Shown here in pieces: positions 32,686 through 41,899 of a stretch of 64,000 nucleotides of DNA. Origin of the DNA: Nocardia bhagyanarayanae (GTDB lineage: Bacteria; Actinomycetota; Actinomycetes; Mycobacteriales; Mycobacteriaceae); the NCBI RefSeq assembly GCF_006716565.1, contig NZ_VFPG01000001.1, positions 1,488,001 to 1,552,000 on the forward strand, read 5' to 3'. Made by a program: the position numbers and the translations under genes. Numbering within the stretch: the stretch's first letter is position 1; every line of letters starts with the position of its first letter. Below the pieces are notes generated by a model. That model was not told the origin of the DNA and made no database searches. It saw only the letters and a list, made by a program, of their open reading frames with translations.

Positions 32686-34626
32686 CTACGCCTCACCTTC
32701 CGTGGCCGAAACCGAACCGTCCGGGTGCCCGGCGAGTTCGGCGGAGTTGTAATACTTTTCGAGTTCGGTGAGGTCGAACAGCGCGAGCAGGTCATCGCGC
32801 ATCGGCACCTGGTCTTCGGGCGTCACCCGCACCCTCGGCACATCGGCCGACGCGTCGTCCGGGTCGATCGCGCAGACCAGCAGTTTGTTGCGCCAGGCCG
32901 GGTCCATCGACGGGAAGTCGTCGCGGGTGTGCCCGCCGCGGCTCTCGGTGCGCAGCAGCGCCGCCTGCGCCACGCACTCGCTGACCAGCAACATGTTGCG
33001 CAGGTCGAGGGCGAGATGCCAGCCCGGATTGAACTGCCGGTGCCCCTCCACGGTGACGTGCGCGAAGCGTTCCCGCAGCACGCCGAGTCGTTCGATGGCC
33101 TGCTCCAGCTCGTGCTCCTTGCGGATGATGCCGACCAGATCGTTCATCGCCTGCTGCAGATCCGTGTGCAGGGTGTAGGGGTTCTCCCCCGCCCCGTCGG
33201 CGGGTGGATCGAACGGCGCCACAGCCGCTTTCGCCGCCGCAGCGATGTCGGCGTCGGCCACCGCGGGGTGTTCGGTCAGCTGTTCCACGTACATCGCCGC
33301 GCCCAACCCGGCCCGGCGACCGAAGACCAGCAGGTCCGACAGCGAGTTGCCGCCGAGCCGGTTCGAGCCGTGCATGCCGCCGGAGCATTCGCCCGCCGCG
33401 AAGAGCCCGGGCACCGTCGCCGCACCCGTGTCCGGGTCGACCTCGATGCCGCCCATCACGTAGTGGCAGGTCGGCCCGACCTCCATCGGCTCCTTGGTGA
33501 TGTCGACGTCGGCCAGCTCCTTGAACTGGTGGTACATCGAGGGCAGCCTGCGCCGGATCTCGTCGGCGGGCAGGCGCGAGGCGATGTCGAGGTAGACGCC
33601 GCCGTGCGCGGTGCCGCGGCCCTCCTTGACCTCGGAGTTGATGGCGCGCGCCACCTCGTCGCGCGGGAGCAGGTCGGGCGTGCGGCGGGCGGAGTCGTTG
33701 TCCTTCAGCCACTGATCGGCCTCGGCCTCGGTCTCGGCGTACTGGCCCTTGAACACCGAGGGGATGTAGTCGAACATGAACCGCTTGTCGTCGGTGTTCT
33801 TCAGAACGCCGCCGTCGCCGCGCACGCCCTCGGTGACCAGGATGCCCTTCACACTGGGCGGCCAGACCATGCCGGTCGGGTGGAACTGCAGGAACTCCAT
33901 GTTGATCAGCGTCGCCCCGGCACGCAGCGCGAGCGCGTGACCGTCACCGGTGTACTCCCAGGAGTTCGAGGTGACCTTGTACGACTTGCCGATGCCGCCG
34001 GTCGCCAGCACCACCGCGGGCGATTCGAAGAGCACGAACTTGCCCGATTCGCGCCAGTAGCCGAACGCGCCGGAGATCCGGTCGCCGTCCTTGAGCAACT
34101 CGGTGATGGTGCACTCGGCGAACACCTTGATCCGCGACTCGTAGTCGCCGGTCTCCGCGTGATCCTCCTGCTGCAGCGAGACGATCTTCTGCTGCATGGT
34201 GCGGATGATCTCGAGACCGGTGCGGTCGCCGACGTGCGCGAGGCGGGGGTAGGTGTGGCCGCCGAAGTTGCGCTGGCTGATCCGGCCGTCGGCGGTCCGG
34301 TCGAACAGCGCGCCGTAGGTCTCCAGTTCCCAGACCCGATCCGGCGCCTCCTGGGCATGCAGTTCCGCCATGCGCCAGTTGTTGAGGAACTTGCCTCCGC
34401 GCATGGTGTCCTTGAAATGGGTTTGCCAACTGTCCTTTTCGTTGGCGTTGCCCATCGAGGCGGCGCAGCCGCCCTCGGCCATGACGGTGTGCGCCTTACC
34501 GAACAGGGACTTGCACACCACCGCGACGGAGAGCCCGTGTTCGCGGGCCTCGATCACCGCGCGCAGTCCGGCGCCACCGGCACCGATAACGACGACGTCG
34601 TACTTGTGCCGTTCCACTTCTGGCAT
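32686..34626 (-). CDS. sdhA: Succinate dehydrogenase/fumarate reductase flavoprotein subunit
   Basis: This 646-residue subunit oxidises succinate to fumarate. The dinucleotide-binding motif VVVIGAGGAGLRAV is at about residues 10-25. His in GKAHTVMAEGG is the expected site of covalent FAD attachment. The substrate-binding motifs FGGHTYPR and the capping-domain residues follow (LLPRDEVARAI; HYVMGGIEVD). It is the central gene of a sdhC-sdhA-sdhB operon on the reverse strand, 27 nt after sdhC. The type is that of mycobacterial Sdh1, proposed to work as a main aerobic succinate dehydrogenase. Confidence 0.94.
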   Translation of the reverse strand: MPEVERHKYDVVVIGAGGAGLRAVIEAREHGLSVAVVCKSLFGKAHTVMAEGGCAASMGNANEKDSWQTHFKDTMRGGKFLNNWRMAELHAQEAPDRVWELETYGALFDRTADGRISQRNFGGHTYPRLAHVGDRTGLEIIRTMQQKIVSLQQEDHAETGDYESRIKVFAECTITELLKDGDRISGAFGYWRESGKFVLFESPAVVLATGGIGKSYKVTSNSWEYTGDGHALALRAGATLINMEFLQFHPTGMVWPPSVKGILVTEGVRGDGGVLKNTDDKRFMFDYIPSVFKGQYAETEAEADQWLKDNDSARRTPDLLPRDEVARAINSEVKEGRGTAHGGVYLDIASRLPADEIRRRLPSMYHQFKELADVDITKEPMEVGPTCHYVMGGIEVDPDTGAATVPGLFAAGECSGGMHGSNRLGGNSLSDLLVFGRRAGLGAAMYVEQLTEHPAVADADIAAAAKAAVAPFDPPADGAGENPYTLHTDLQQAMNDLVGIIRKEHELEQAIERLGVLRERFAHVTVEGHRQFNPGWHLALDLRNMLLVSECVAQAALLRTESRGGHTRDDFPSMDPAWRNKLLVCAIDPDDASADVPRVRVTPEDQVPMRDDLLALFDLTELEKYYNSAELAGHPDGSVSATEGEA

Positions 34627-34653
34627 TGCCGCGAGTACTCCTGAGTCGAGCGG

Positions 34654-35484
34654 TCAGTTGATGAACCGCAGGTCCGAAATGGTGTTGCTGGCCACCAACA
34701 TCACGTAGAAGTCGGTCAGCACGAGGGTGCCGAGCGTGGTCCACGCCAGCGCCATGTGTCGGGTGTTCAGCTTGGACACCTGGGTCCAGAACCAGTACCG
34801 CACCGGGTGGGCCGAGAAGTTCTTCAACCTGCCGCCCGCGATGTGCCTGCACGAGTGGCACGACAGCGTGTAGGCCCACAGCAGGATCACGTTGCCGAGC
34901 AGAACGATGTTGCCGAGGCCGAAGCCGAACCCGCCGTCCTTGCCGTGGAAGGCGATCACCGCGTCGTAGGTGTTGATCAGCGAAACCACCAGCGCCACAT
35001 AGAAGAAGTAGCGGTGCGAGTTCTGGATGATCAGCGGCAGCCGGGTCTCGCCGGTGTACTTGGCGTGCGGCTCGGCGACGGCGCAGGCGGGCGGGGAGAA
35101 CCACACCGACCTGTAGTAGGCCTTGCGGTAGTAGTAGCACGTCAGGCGGAAGCCCAGCAGGAAGGGCAGCACCACGAAGCCCAGCGGAATCCACATCGGC
35201 AGTTCGCCGAAGGGTTCGCCGAAGTGGCTGGAGCCCGGGACGCACGAGGCGCTCAGGCACGGTGAATAGAACGGCGTCAGGTAGTGGTAGTCCGGCACCC
35301 AATATGCCGTTCGCGCAAACGATCTGACGGTCGCGTAGATGACGAAGGCGGCCAGTCCGAGCACGGTGACCAGCGGCGGCACCCACCAGCGGTCGGTGCG
35401 TAGCGTGCGCTCGGCGATACGGGCCCTGGTCTTGCTGAAAACGCCGGTCCCCTGCTCGGGGGTGGCGGTCGGTGCGGCACTCAC
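34654..35484 (-). CDS. sdhC: Succinate dehydrogenase membrane anchor subunit (Sdh1 type)
   Basis: The product is 276 residues from the GTG at 35484. It has about five membrane helices (near residues 36-55, 97-117, 158-178, 187-207 and 245-268). It lacks the classical heme-binding SdhC/SdhD pattern. A short motif C209-H210-S-C212-R-H214 follows the fourth helix, and further Cys lie at 76, 81, 116 and 134. Mycobacterial Sdh1 has been reported to hold a membrane-embedded Rieske-type cluster in this subunit; the Cys/His motif here fits that, but the exact ligands are my inference. The operon promoter lies upstream of this gene. Confidence 0.87.
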   Translation of the reverse strand: MSAAPTATPEQGTGVFSKTRARIAERTLRTDRWWVPPLVTVLGLAAFVIYATVRSFARTAYWVPDYHYLTPFYSPCLSASCVPGSSHFGEPFGELPMWIPLGFVVLPFLLGFRLTCYYYRKAYYRSVWFSPPACAVAEPHAKYTGETRLPLIIQNSHRYFFYVALVVSLINTYDAVIAFHGKDGGFGFGLGNIVLLGNVILLWAYTLSCHSCRHIAGGRLKNFSAHPVRYWFWTQVSKLNTRHMALAWTTLGTLVLTDFYVMLVASNTISDLRFIN

Positions 35485-35994
35485 AGGTGGATGCCTCGCT
35501 GATCTGCTCTGCGGACGGTGATCGATACCGACCGCGATCCAATGTGATGCTGAGCACCATACGACACGCCAGCTATGGCTCGAGCGCGGTCCCGGCAATC
35601 CCGACCCGCGTGGCCTCCTATGATTTGCGCCACACAGCGGCCTCGCGCGCGTCTCCATTCCGGCGGCGCGGTAAACAATTCGAACTTCGCTCGGCGAGAA
35701 CGATATTCACACCGGACGGCCCGCTGGATTCGCTGACGCCGAATTTCGGTCCTGATCCTGAGACGGACGACGATGCGCGCGGCGGCGGGATCGGCGGGTG
35801 CCGGAGGATCTGGGCACAGGTACGGCGTCGCGGCTGCTCCCGCGGTGTTCCGCGAGGTGCGGGCGTCGCTCGAGTCCGGCGCGTCGAGCGGGACCGCTTT
35901 CGCTTCGGCCTCGATGGCATCCGGTTACGAGCGTGCCGCCCGTACCGACAGCGGCGCCCGTCCGCGATTACGGACGAGCGCCGCTGGGTGTTTG
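35485..35994. other. Intergenic region, sdh promoter and terminator
   Basis: This 510-bp gap carries the sdh operon promoter near its left end and a terminator hairpin (35949-35986) for the upstream reverse-strand small gene at its right end. Frames across it have no ribosome sites and look like GC-rich chance frames. I see no other feature. Confidence 0.5.
35949..35986 (-). terminator. Terminator hairpin
   Basis: CAGCGGCGC with CGTCCG (35949-35964) pairs with CGGACG and GCGCCGCTG (35971-35986), with one C-A mismatch and a CGATTA loop. It lies 9 nt past the stop of the reverse-strand gene ending at 35995. Confidence 0.7.
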
Positions 35995-36282
35995 CTATTT
36001 CGTACGCGGCCGGGAGTGGAAACCTAGGCCTTCGTCCTGCGCGCCCATCCACGCCGCCTCGTCGGACTTGCTGTCCGGGACGTAGATGGTCTCCTGCGGT
36101 CGGCGGGTCACCTCGGGCGGCGGTGACTGCTCGAACTCGTCGGCGTCGATGACGAGCCGTTCGAGGTCGTTCTCCAGCCGCCGCACCGTGTTCGCGTCGC
36201 CATAGTGGGAGCGCAGTGCGCCGATGGATTGCCGGAGCTGGTTGACCGCGTAGCGCAGTTCCGCGATGTCGCTGCGTGTCAT
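35995..36282 (-). CDS. Small coiled-coil protein of unknown function
   Basis: The product has 95 residues. The ATG at 36282 has a near-perfect AGGAGGT ribosome site, making the start secure; a longer frame to 36387 is not supported. Residues 1-50 are helical with heptad-like Leu/Ile spacing (IAELRYAVNQLRQSIGALRSH, NTVRRLENDLERLVIDADEF) and would form a coiled coil. The rest is Pro-rich then charged and probably disordered. No family recognised. Confidence 0.7.
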   Translation of the reverse strand: MTRSDIAELRYAVNQLRQSIGALRSHYGDANTVRRLENDLERLVIDADEFEQSPPPEVTRRPQETIYVPDSKSDEAAWMGAQDEGLGFHSRPRTK

Positions 36283-36544
36283 CGTTACCTCCTGTGTTCC
36301 TCGGTGGCCGTGCGATCCCGGTCGGCACCTACGGTTCCGGAGATCTCCCCAGGGCCGCACCCCACCGAGTCGTGTGACCCACCACACAACGTGATCTACA
36401 ACACAGTACAGAAAGATTCCCGAACAAGCTCGTGCGATTCGGGATTCTCAGATTTGCGGATAGATTGCCCGCATCTTCGGGGGATGGTTCCAGCGTGCGT
36501 GCTCCCGCGGCGGTTCGCAACCGCAGGGCGATATTCGAGCCGGC

Positions 36545-37507
36545 TCAGCTCGCCGCGGCGTACTCGGGGCCGGGCGTGGTCATCGTTCCCGAGGCACGGT
36601 TCACCAGCGCGACGATCGACAAGGCGACCTCCTCGGCACGCTCCAGGATGACGCTGTGACCCGCGCCCTCGATCCGCACCAGTTCGGAGTTGGTGAGCTG
36701 GGAGGCGAGCAGCACCGAGTGCGCGAACGGCACGACGATGTCGGCCGAGCCGGCCAGCACCAGCGCCGGAATGCCGCCGAGCCGGTGCAGCGAGGCGGTC
36801 TCGTCGAAGGTGATCAGCGAGCCGAGGAAGCTGGACATGGTCAGCAGCGGCGTCTCGTTGAGCATGGCCGTGGCGACGGCGATCATCCTCGGGTTGATCT
36901 TCCTGGTGCCGAAGCTCGCCTCGCGCATGATCGGCTCGAAGATGCGGCGGGAGAACTGCTTCGACGCCTGCATGACCCGCGGCGCGCGCACCACCGCCGC
37001 CTGCAGCGAGGTGACGGCGTACCGGTGCAGGAGCCTGCCGATGCCCACCTCGTTGAGTCCGTTGGCGATGCCCGCGATCAGCCCGACGCCGAGCACCTTC
37101 GTGCCGATGGCCTCGGGGAACAGCCGGGCGTAGGCGAGTACCACCATCGCGCCCATCGAATGCCCGACCAGCACCACCGGGCCGGTCGCCGCGATGGTGC
37201 GCAGCACGGCGTCGAGATCGTGGCCGAGTTGGTCGATGGTGTAGGTCGACGGGTCGGCGACGCCGGACTCGCCGTGGCCGCGGTGGTCGTAGAAGACCAT
37301 CCGTACGCTGTCGCCCCACTCGCGCGTCAGCTCTTCGCGCAGGAAGGTCCACGATTCGGTGCGCAGGCAGTGCCCGTGCACGAACACGACGGTGAGCGGC
37401 GCGTCGTCGGCGCCGAAGGTGCGGACCGAGATCGGGACACCGTCATCGGCCGACACCGTCACACGGTGGCCGTCGTGATCGGCGGCGCGGCGGGCGATGG
37501 TCGACAT
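36545..37507 (-). CDS. Alpha/beta hydrolase
   Basis: The product has 320 residues. The nucleophile elbow GHSMGA (Ser near residue 117), the oxyanion-side motif FVHGHCLRTESW, an Asp in AGSADIVVPF and the catalytic His in GAGHSVILE complete the fold's triad. A lid-like insertion (about residues 145-215) covers the active site. The ATG has an AGGAGAAT ribosome site. Substrate specificity cannot be predicted; neighbours suggest no pathway. It is transcribed alone, with wide gaps on both sides. Confidence 0.87.
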   Translation of the reverse strand: MSTIARRAADHDGHRVTVSADDGVPISVRTFGADDAPLTVVFVHGHCLRTESWTFLREELTREWGDSVRMVFYDHRGHGESGVADPSTYTIDQLGHDLDAVLRTIAATGPVVLVGHSMGAMVVLAYARLFPEAIGTKVLGVGLIAGIANGLNEVGIGRLLHRYAVTSLQAAVVRAPRVMQASKQFSRRIFEPIMREASFGTRKINPRMIAVATAMLNETPLLTMSSFLGSLITFDETASLHRLGGIPALVLAGSADIVVPFAHSVLLASQLTNSELVRIEGAGHSVILERAEEVALSIVALVNRASGTMTTPGPEYAAAS

Positions 37508-37867
37508 GAGATTCTCCTGCCGGGCACCTGGTCGGAGCGTCTTGCCAGGATGTCGATATCCATTTCCGCGCCGTTAACCGCCCATACCGGACGTTATGGA
37601 CACGTTGTCCAACCGAGGCCGCCGGTCGATCACGCCGGTCGGTGCGACCGGACGAAGGCCGCGTTCGGCGGGAGCGCGGGCGGATGATCGCCTGGCTCGC
37701 GGTCGCTTCGCCGGAGAATCTACGGGAAGCTAGTCGGATTGCTAGATACGAGTAGATCTTGATCGACAGGTCGCTCGCGACCCTGCTATTCGGCGGTCTA
37801 TCGAACCTCCTAGAACTCGGTAGATTCCCTTACCGCGCTCGCGAGTTCGGTAATCTAACGGTTTCTA

Positions 37868-37896
37868 GCGGATCTGCCATATATGGGCAGATTCGC
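37868..37896. promoter_or_regulatory. Candidate operator palindrome
   Basis: GCGGATCTGCC and GGCAGATTCGC pair in 10 of 11 positions around a 7-nt ATATATG core, with arm spacing suited to a dimeric helix-turn-helix regulator. It is about 360 bp upstream of the hydrolase gene and 100 bp past fadE10, so the target promoter is unclear. Confidence 0.35.
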
Positions 37897-37959
37897 ATAA
37901 CGGTGCCACTTGGTCATCGAGCACCGCCCCACGTCTGTGCTCACGCAGCACTTGCATGA

Positions 37960-37986
37960 CGCCCGGTGGGGACGGCCCACCGGGCG
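37960..37986 (-). terminator. Terminator hairpin of fadE10
   Basis: An 11-bp perfect stem (CGCCCGGTGGG with its complement) and a GACGG loop lie 13 nt past the fadE10 stop at 38000. Confidence 0.8.
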
Positions 37987-37999
37987 CACGCCCCGCTCG

Positions 38000-39955
38000 C
38001 TACGGGCTGGCGTGGGTCTTCGTCGACGGCAGGAACGGCCGCAGCAGATTCGTCTCCGTGGACGGACCGATCTGCCATTCGGCGATCCACGGCCCCGTGC
38101 CCTCGCTCGGGTCGATGACGCCGTCCTCCAACCACGTGTACCGCCCGTCCAGCACGCCCCTGGTGAGGGTGCGGTCCTCGTCGTCGGTGTTCTCCCAGAG
38201 CCGGTCGAAGAGCTCGCGCACCCGGATGCGCGATTGGCGGCAGAACGTATCGGCGAGTTCGACGGCCGCGTGGCCCTCCGGCTCACCGGTGGCGCGCTGG
38301 GCTTCGGCCCGGACGCACGCCGCCGACATGGCGAACAGCTCGGCGCCGATGTCGACGATGCGCCCGAGGAAGTTCTGCCGGTACTCGAGGCCGGCCTGCC
38401 AGCGCGCCATGCCGTACATCAGCGAGCGCGCCTGCTTGCGGGAGGTGCGTTCGACGAACCGCAGATGCCTTGCCAGCGGACCGAATTCGGCGTAGGTACC
38501 GGTGACGGTGCCCGCGCCGACCGCGAGCTGCGGGAACCACTTGGCGTAGAAACCGGTGGCGCCGACGGCGGCCTTGGCCTTGTCCTTGAACTCGGCCTTG
38601 CGGTCGACGAGCGCGCCCGCGGCGGCCATGTGCGCGTCGGCCATCTCGCGGGCGATCAGCAGCCGCATGATCTCGCTGGAGCCCTCGAAGATCCGGTTGA
38701 TGCGCAGGTCGCGCAGCAGCTGTTCGGCGCCGACCGCCCGCTCACCGCGCGCGGCGAGCGACGCGGCGGTCTCGTAGCCGCGTCCGCCGCGGATCTGCAC
38801 CAGCTCGTCGGCGATCTTGCAGCTCATCTCGCTGGCCCACAGCTTGGCGAGCGCGGCCTCGATGCGGATGTCGTTGCGGTCCTCGTCGCACATGGTCGCC
38901 GAGAGATCGAGCGCCGCCTCCAGCGCGTAGGTGGTCGCGGCGATGAACGAGATCTTCTCGCCGACGGCGGCGTGCTCGCCGACCGGCCTGCCCCACTGCA
39001 CGCGCTGGGCGCTCCACTCCCTGGCGATCTTCAGCGACCATTTCGCGGCGGCGGTGCACATCGCGGGAATGGCGAGCCGCCCGGCGTTCAGCGTCGTCAG
39101 CGCGATCTTCAGGCCGTCGCCCTCCCTGCCGATCAGGTTGCGCTTCGGCACGCGCACGTTGTGCATCCGCGTGACGCCGTTCTCGATGCCGCGCAGACCC
39201 ATGAACGCGTTGCGGCGCTCGACCGTGATTCCCGGGGTGTCGGCCTCGACGACGAACGCGGAGATGCCGCCGCGGTGCCCTTCGCTCTTGGGCACCCGCG
39301 CCATCACCACGAGCAGTTCGGCGACGACGCCGTTGGTGGTCCAGAGCTTCACGCCGTTCAGCTCGTAGGCCTCGCCGTCGGCGGTCGGGGTCGCCGTGCT
39401 CGCCATGCGGGCCGGGTCGGAACCGACATCGGGTTCGGTGAGCAGGAACGCGCTGACCGCGCCCGCCGCGCAGCGGGGCAGGAACTCGGCCTTCTGCTCG
39501 GGGGTGCCCGCCAGCTTGAGCGGTTCCGGCACGCCGATGGACTGGTGCGCCGAGAGCAGCACGCCGAGGCTGGGGTGCGCCGAACCGACGAGCATCAGCG
39601 CGCGGTTGTAGCCGTACTGGGTCAGGCCCTGGCCGCCGTAGGACTCCGGGATCTTCAGGCCGAAACAGCCGAGCTCGGCGAAGCCCTTGACGTATTCGTC
39701 CGGGATGCGGCCCTCGGCCTCGATCACCGAGCCGTCGATGCTCTCGCAGAGTGGCCGCAGCCGCGCCAGGTAGGCCTCGGTGCGTGCGGCCTCCTCGGCG
39801 CCCGGCCGGGGGTACGGGTGAATCAGATCGAGCCGGAACCGTCCGAGAAACATCTCCTTGGCGAACGACGGTTTGGCCCAACTGGTTTCGCGGGATTCCT
39901 CGACTAGTGCGCGAGCCTGTTCTTCGGTGGCGTCGACTTTCGCGGCAGTCGCCAT
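38000..39955 (-). CDS. fadE10: Acyl-CoA dehydrogenase, FadE10-like
   Basis: The product has 651 residues, longer than the usual 380-400 because of a C-terminal extension of about 200 residues seen in VLCAD-like members. The catalytic core includes AFLLTEPDVGSDPARM (FAD and substrate binding), ELNGVKLWTTNG, QVRGG-like IRGGRGYET and the FEGSSEIMRLLIAR end. The N-terminus (EEQARALVEESRETSW, SFAKEMFLGRF) and overall length match my memory of M. tuberculosis FadE10. It would carry out the first step of beta-oxidation on an unknown acyl-CoA. The ATG at 39955 has a GAGGAGG ribosome site; 10 further upstream residues are unsupported. Confidence 0.88.
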   Translation of the reverse strand: MATAAKVDATEEQARALVEESRETSWAKPSFAKEMFLGRFRLDLIHPYPRPGAEEAARTEAYLARLRPLCESIDGSVIEAEGRIPDEYVKGFAELGCFGLKIPESYGGQGLTQYGYNRALMLVGSAHPSLGVLLSAHQSIGVPEPLKLAGTPEQKAEFLPRCAAGAVSAFLLTEPDVGSDPARMASTATPTADGEAYELNGVKLWTTNGVVAELLVVMARVPKSEGHRGGISAFVVEADTPGITVERRNAFMGLRGIENGVTRMHNVRVPKRNLIGREGDGLKIALTTLNAGRLAIPAMCTAAAKWSLKIAREWSAQRVQWGRPVGEHAAVGEKISFIAATTYALEAALDLSATMCDEDRNDIRIEAALAKLWASEMSCKIADELVQIRGGRGYETAASLAARGERAVGAEQLLRDLRINRIFEGSSEIMRLLIAREMADAHMAAAGALVDRKAEFKDKAKAAVGATGFYAKWFPQLAVGAGTVTGTYAEFGPLARHLRFVERTSRKQARSLMYGMARWQAGLEYRQNFLGRIVDIGAELFAMSAACVRAEAQRATGEPEGHAAVELADTFCRQSRIRVRELFDRLWENTDDEDRTLTRGVLDGRYTWLEDGVIDPSEGTGPWIAEWQIGPSTETNLLRPFLPSTKTHASP

Positions 39956-40094
39956 GGTGTCCTCCTCGGACGTGATCAGAATCACATTCGAGTGTAGAAA
40001 AGTCGGTTACTCACCGGTAGGGATATGGGCCGATCGATATCTATCGATTTCTAATGATCTTGATAGAGAGCCAGGGCGTATCAATGGCCGCGCA

Positions 40095-41276
40095 TCACAC
40101 GCTGCGCAGATAGCGGCCGAAATGCGGGACCGTGAAGCCGATCGTGCCGCGCTCGGCCGAGTAGATCAGCCCCTTCTTGATCAGGCCGTCCCGTGCGGGC
40201 GAGAGCGAGGCCGGTTTGCGCCCGAGTTCGCTCGCCACCGCGGCGGTCGCGACGGGACCGTCGTCTCCGGACAGATCGGCCATCGCGCGCATGTACTCGC
40301 GCTCCGCCGGGGTTGCCCGTTCATAGCGGGAACCGAAGAAGCCAACCGCGAGCTCTTCTTCGGCCGCTGGCGAGGCCACCTCGACGTCCTCGGCGGTGAT
40401 CGGGCTCTCCGGCGCTTGGTCCCACGCCGCCTTGCCGTACGCCTGCACGAAATAGGGGTAGCCGTCGGCTCTCTCGTACAGCGCGTCCAACGCGTCCTCG
40501 GTGAACTTCACCTCCTCGCGCTCGGCGGGCGCGATCAGCGCCTGGTCGGCCGACTCCCGGTCCAGGCGATCGATCCGGTGGTAGCTGAACAGACGCTCCG
40601 AGTAGCTCTTCGACGCGGACAGCACCGCGGGCAAATGGGGCAAGCCCGCTCCGACGACGATCAAAGGCGCGCCGTCCTGGCTCAATTCGTGGCAGGCGCC
40701 GCAGATCGCGGAGATGTCGGCGGCGCCGAGGTCCTGCATCTCGTCGATGAAGATCGCCATGCCGACGCCGATGTCGCTGGCCAGCCCCGCCGCCTCCTTG
40801 AGCAACTCCACCAAGTCGATCTCGATGTCGCCGGAGTCGGCGCGGCCCGAGACCGCGGGCACGTCGATGCCGGGCTGCCAGCGTTCCCGCATGCCCTTGT
40901 CCGCGGTGGCCCGCAACGCGAAGGCCTTGAGAATGCCGAGGAAGTCGTCGACCCGCTCGGGATTGCGGTGCGCCATGGCGATGGCGCGGGTGGCCATGTG
41001 CAGCGCGGAGGAGAGCGGTCGGCGCAGTTCCTGGTCCGGCCGCGCCTCGATCTTGCCGGTGCCCCAGCCGCGCGAGATGGCGGCCGAACGAAGTTGATTG
41101 AGCAAGACCGTCTTTCCGACGCCGCGGAGGCCGGTGAGCATCACGCTGCGTTCCGGCCTGCCCCGCGCGACGCGCTCGAGCACGATGTCGAAGGCCTTCA
41201 GTTGCTTGTCGCGCCCGGCGAGTTCGGGCGGGCGCTGGCCCGCGCCGGGTGCGTACGGATTGCGCACGGGGTCCAT
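40095..41276 (-). CDS. AAA/STAND-like ATPase with winged-helix C-terminus
   Basis: The product has 393 residues. Walker A is GLRGVGKT (about residues 49-56) and Walker B is IFIDEMQD, followed by an Orc1/Cdc6-like lid. Residues about 300-393 look like a winged helix (AAVASELGRKPASLSPARDGLIKKGLIYS). This plan is shared with the archaeal-type ATPase (MNS) group of unknown role. The ATG at 41276 puts the start directly before the conserved RNPYAPGAGQRPPELAGRD segment. It is divergent from a small gene and transcribed alone. Confidence 0.75.
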   Translation of the reverse strand: MDPVRNPYAPGAGQRPPELAGRDKQLKAFDIVLERVARGRPERSVMLTGLRGVGKTVLLNQLRSAAISRGWGTGKIEARPDQELRRPLSSALHMATRAIAMAHRNPERVDDFLGILKAFALRATADKGMRERWQPGIDVPAVSGRADSGDIEIDLVELLKEAAGLASDIGVGMAIFIDEMQDLGAADISAICGACHELSQDGAPLIVVGAGLPHLPAVLSASKSYSERLFSYHRIDRLDRESADQALIAPAEREEVKFTEDALDALYERADGYPYFVQAYGKAAWDQAPESPITAEDVEVASPAAEEELAVGFFGSRYERATPAEREYMRAMADLSGDDGPVATAAVASELGRKPASLSPARDGLIKKGLIYSAERGTIGFTVPHFGRYLRSV

Positions 41277-41423
41277 GCCGACACACCGTAGCGCGTTCGG
41301 ACACAAGAATCTTCCTATCTCTACCCGATGTCGTAGAGAGGGGTATTTCGCGCTTGTCTTCCGCGTGGAAGTCTTTACGCTTGGGGCGGTTCGGTGAACG
41401 GTCCGAGTGGGAACGGAGGAGTC

Positions 41424-41687
41424 ATGTCCGAGGAATCAGCTCCCCATACCACCGCCGAGGTGGTCGAGTCCTGGACCGTGCCGGCCGGAGCGACCCAGGC
41501 CGGGCTGATCCGGTCCAACATCCTCGTGGCCATCGAGCAGGGCTACGACGATCCGCAGCTGGTCGCCGATCTCGCGGTCGGTCCGCTGGTCATGGCGCTC
41601 GGCAAGCTCGAGGTCGGCCTCGCCGAGGCGCGGCGGCGCATCGAGGAGCTGGAACGAGCGCTCGCCGAGCGCGACGCGCGGTCCTGA
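41424..41687 (+). CDS. Small coiled-coil protein of unknown function
   Basis: This 87-residue protein starts at an ATG preceded by GGAGGAGTC, a strong ribosome site. The N-terminal half is acidic and includes VVESWTVPAG; the C-terminal half is one long helix (ALGKLEVGLAEARRRIEELERALAE in parts) typical of a short coiled coil. It diverges from the AAA ATPase gene over 147 bp. Function unknown. Confidence 0.65.
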   Translation: MSEESAPHTTAEVVESWTVPAGATQAGLIRSNILVAIEQGYDDPQLVADLAVGPLVMALGKLEVGLAEARRRIEELERALAERDARS

Positions 41688-41899
41688 ACTCGCCAGTCGC
41701 GCTTCGTAACACTGTCTCGTGCGCCGAGACCTGGCCGTGACCTGACCGCCTCGGCATCATTTCGCCCGGTCGTCCAGTGAATTCTCACAAGGCCTGGAAA
41801 AGGCCACGCTGTGCGCTGGACAACACCGCGCCGACATCGTAATCTCTTCGTGACTTCGTGGAGGGAGTCGCTTCGTAAGAGGAGTGGCGCCATGAAGTC

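Larger units (their letters stand above)
37508..37999. other. AT-enriched intergenic region with an inverted repeat
   Basis: This 492-bp gap between two reverse-strand genes has no coding frame. The part 37690-37910 is unusually AT-rich, with several CTAG and TAGAT words. An imperfect palindrome at 37868-37896 has 11-nt arms (GCGGATCTGCC, 10 of 11 pairing) around ATATATG and resembles a regulator site. The terminator of fadE10 is at 37960-37986. Confidence 0.5.

Noticed and set aside
32683..34644. 653-codon forward frame opposite sdhA
   Set aside because: Shadow of the flavoprotein gene; no motifs and unlikely residue composition.
35773..36027. 84-codon forward frame between sdhC and the small reverse gene
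   Set aside because: It spans the terminator hairpin, has no ribosome site and an Ala/Ser/Arg-rich product typical of chance frames.
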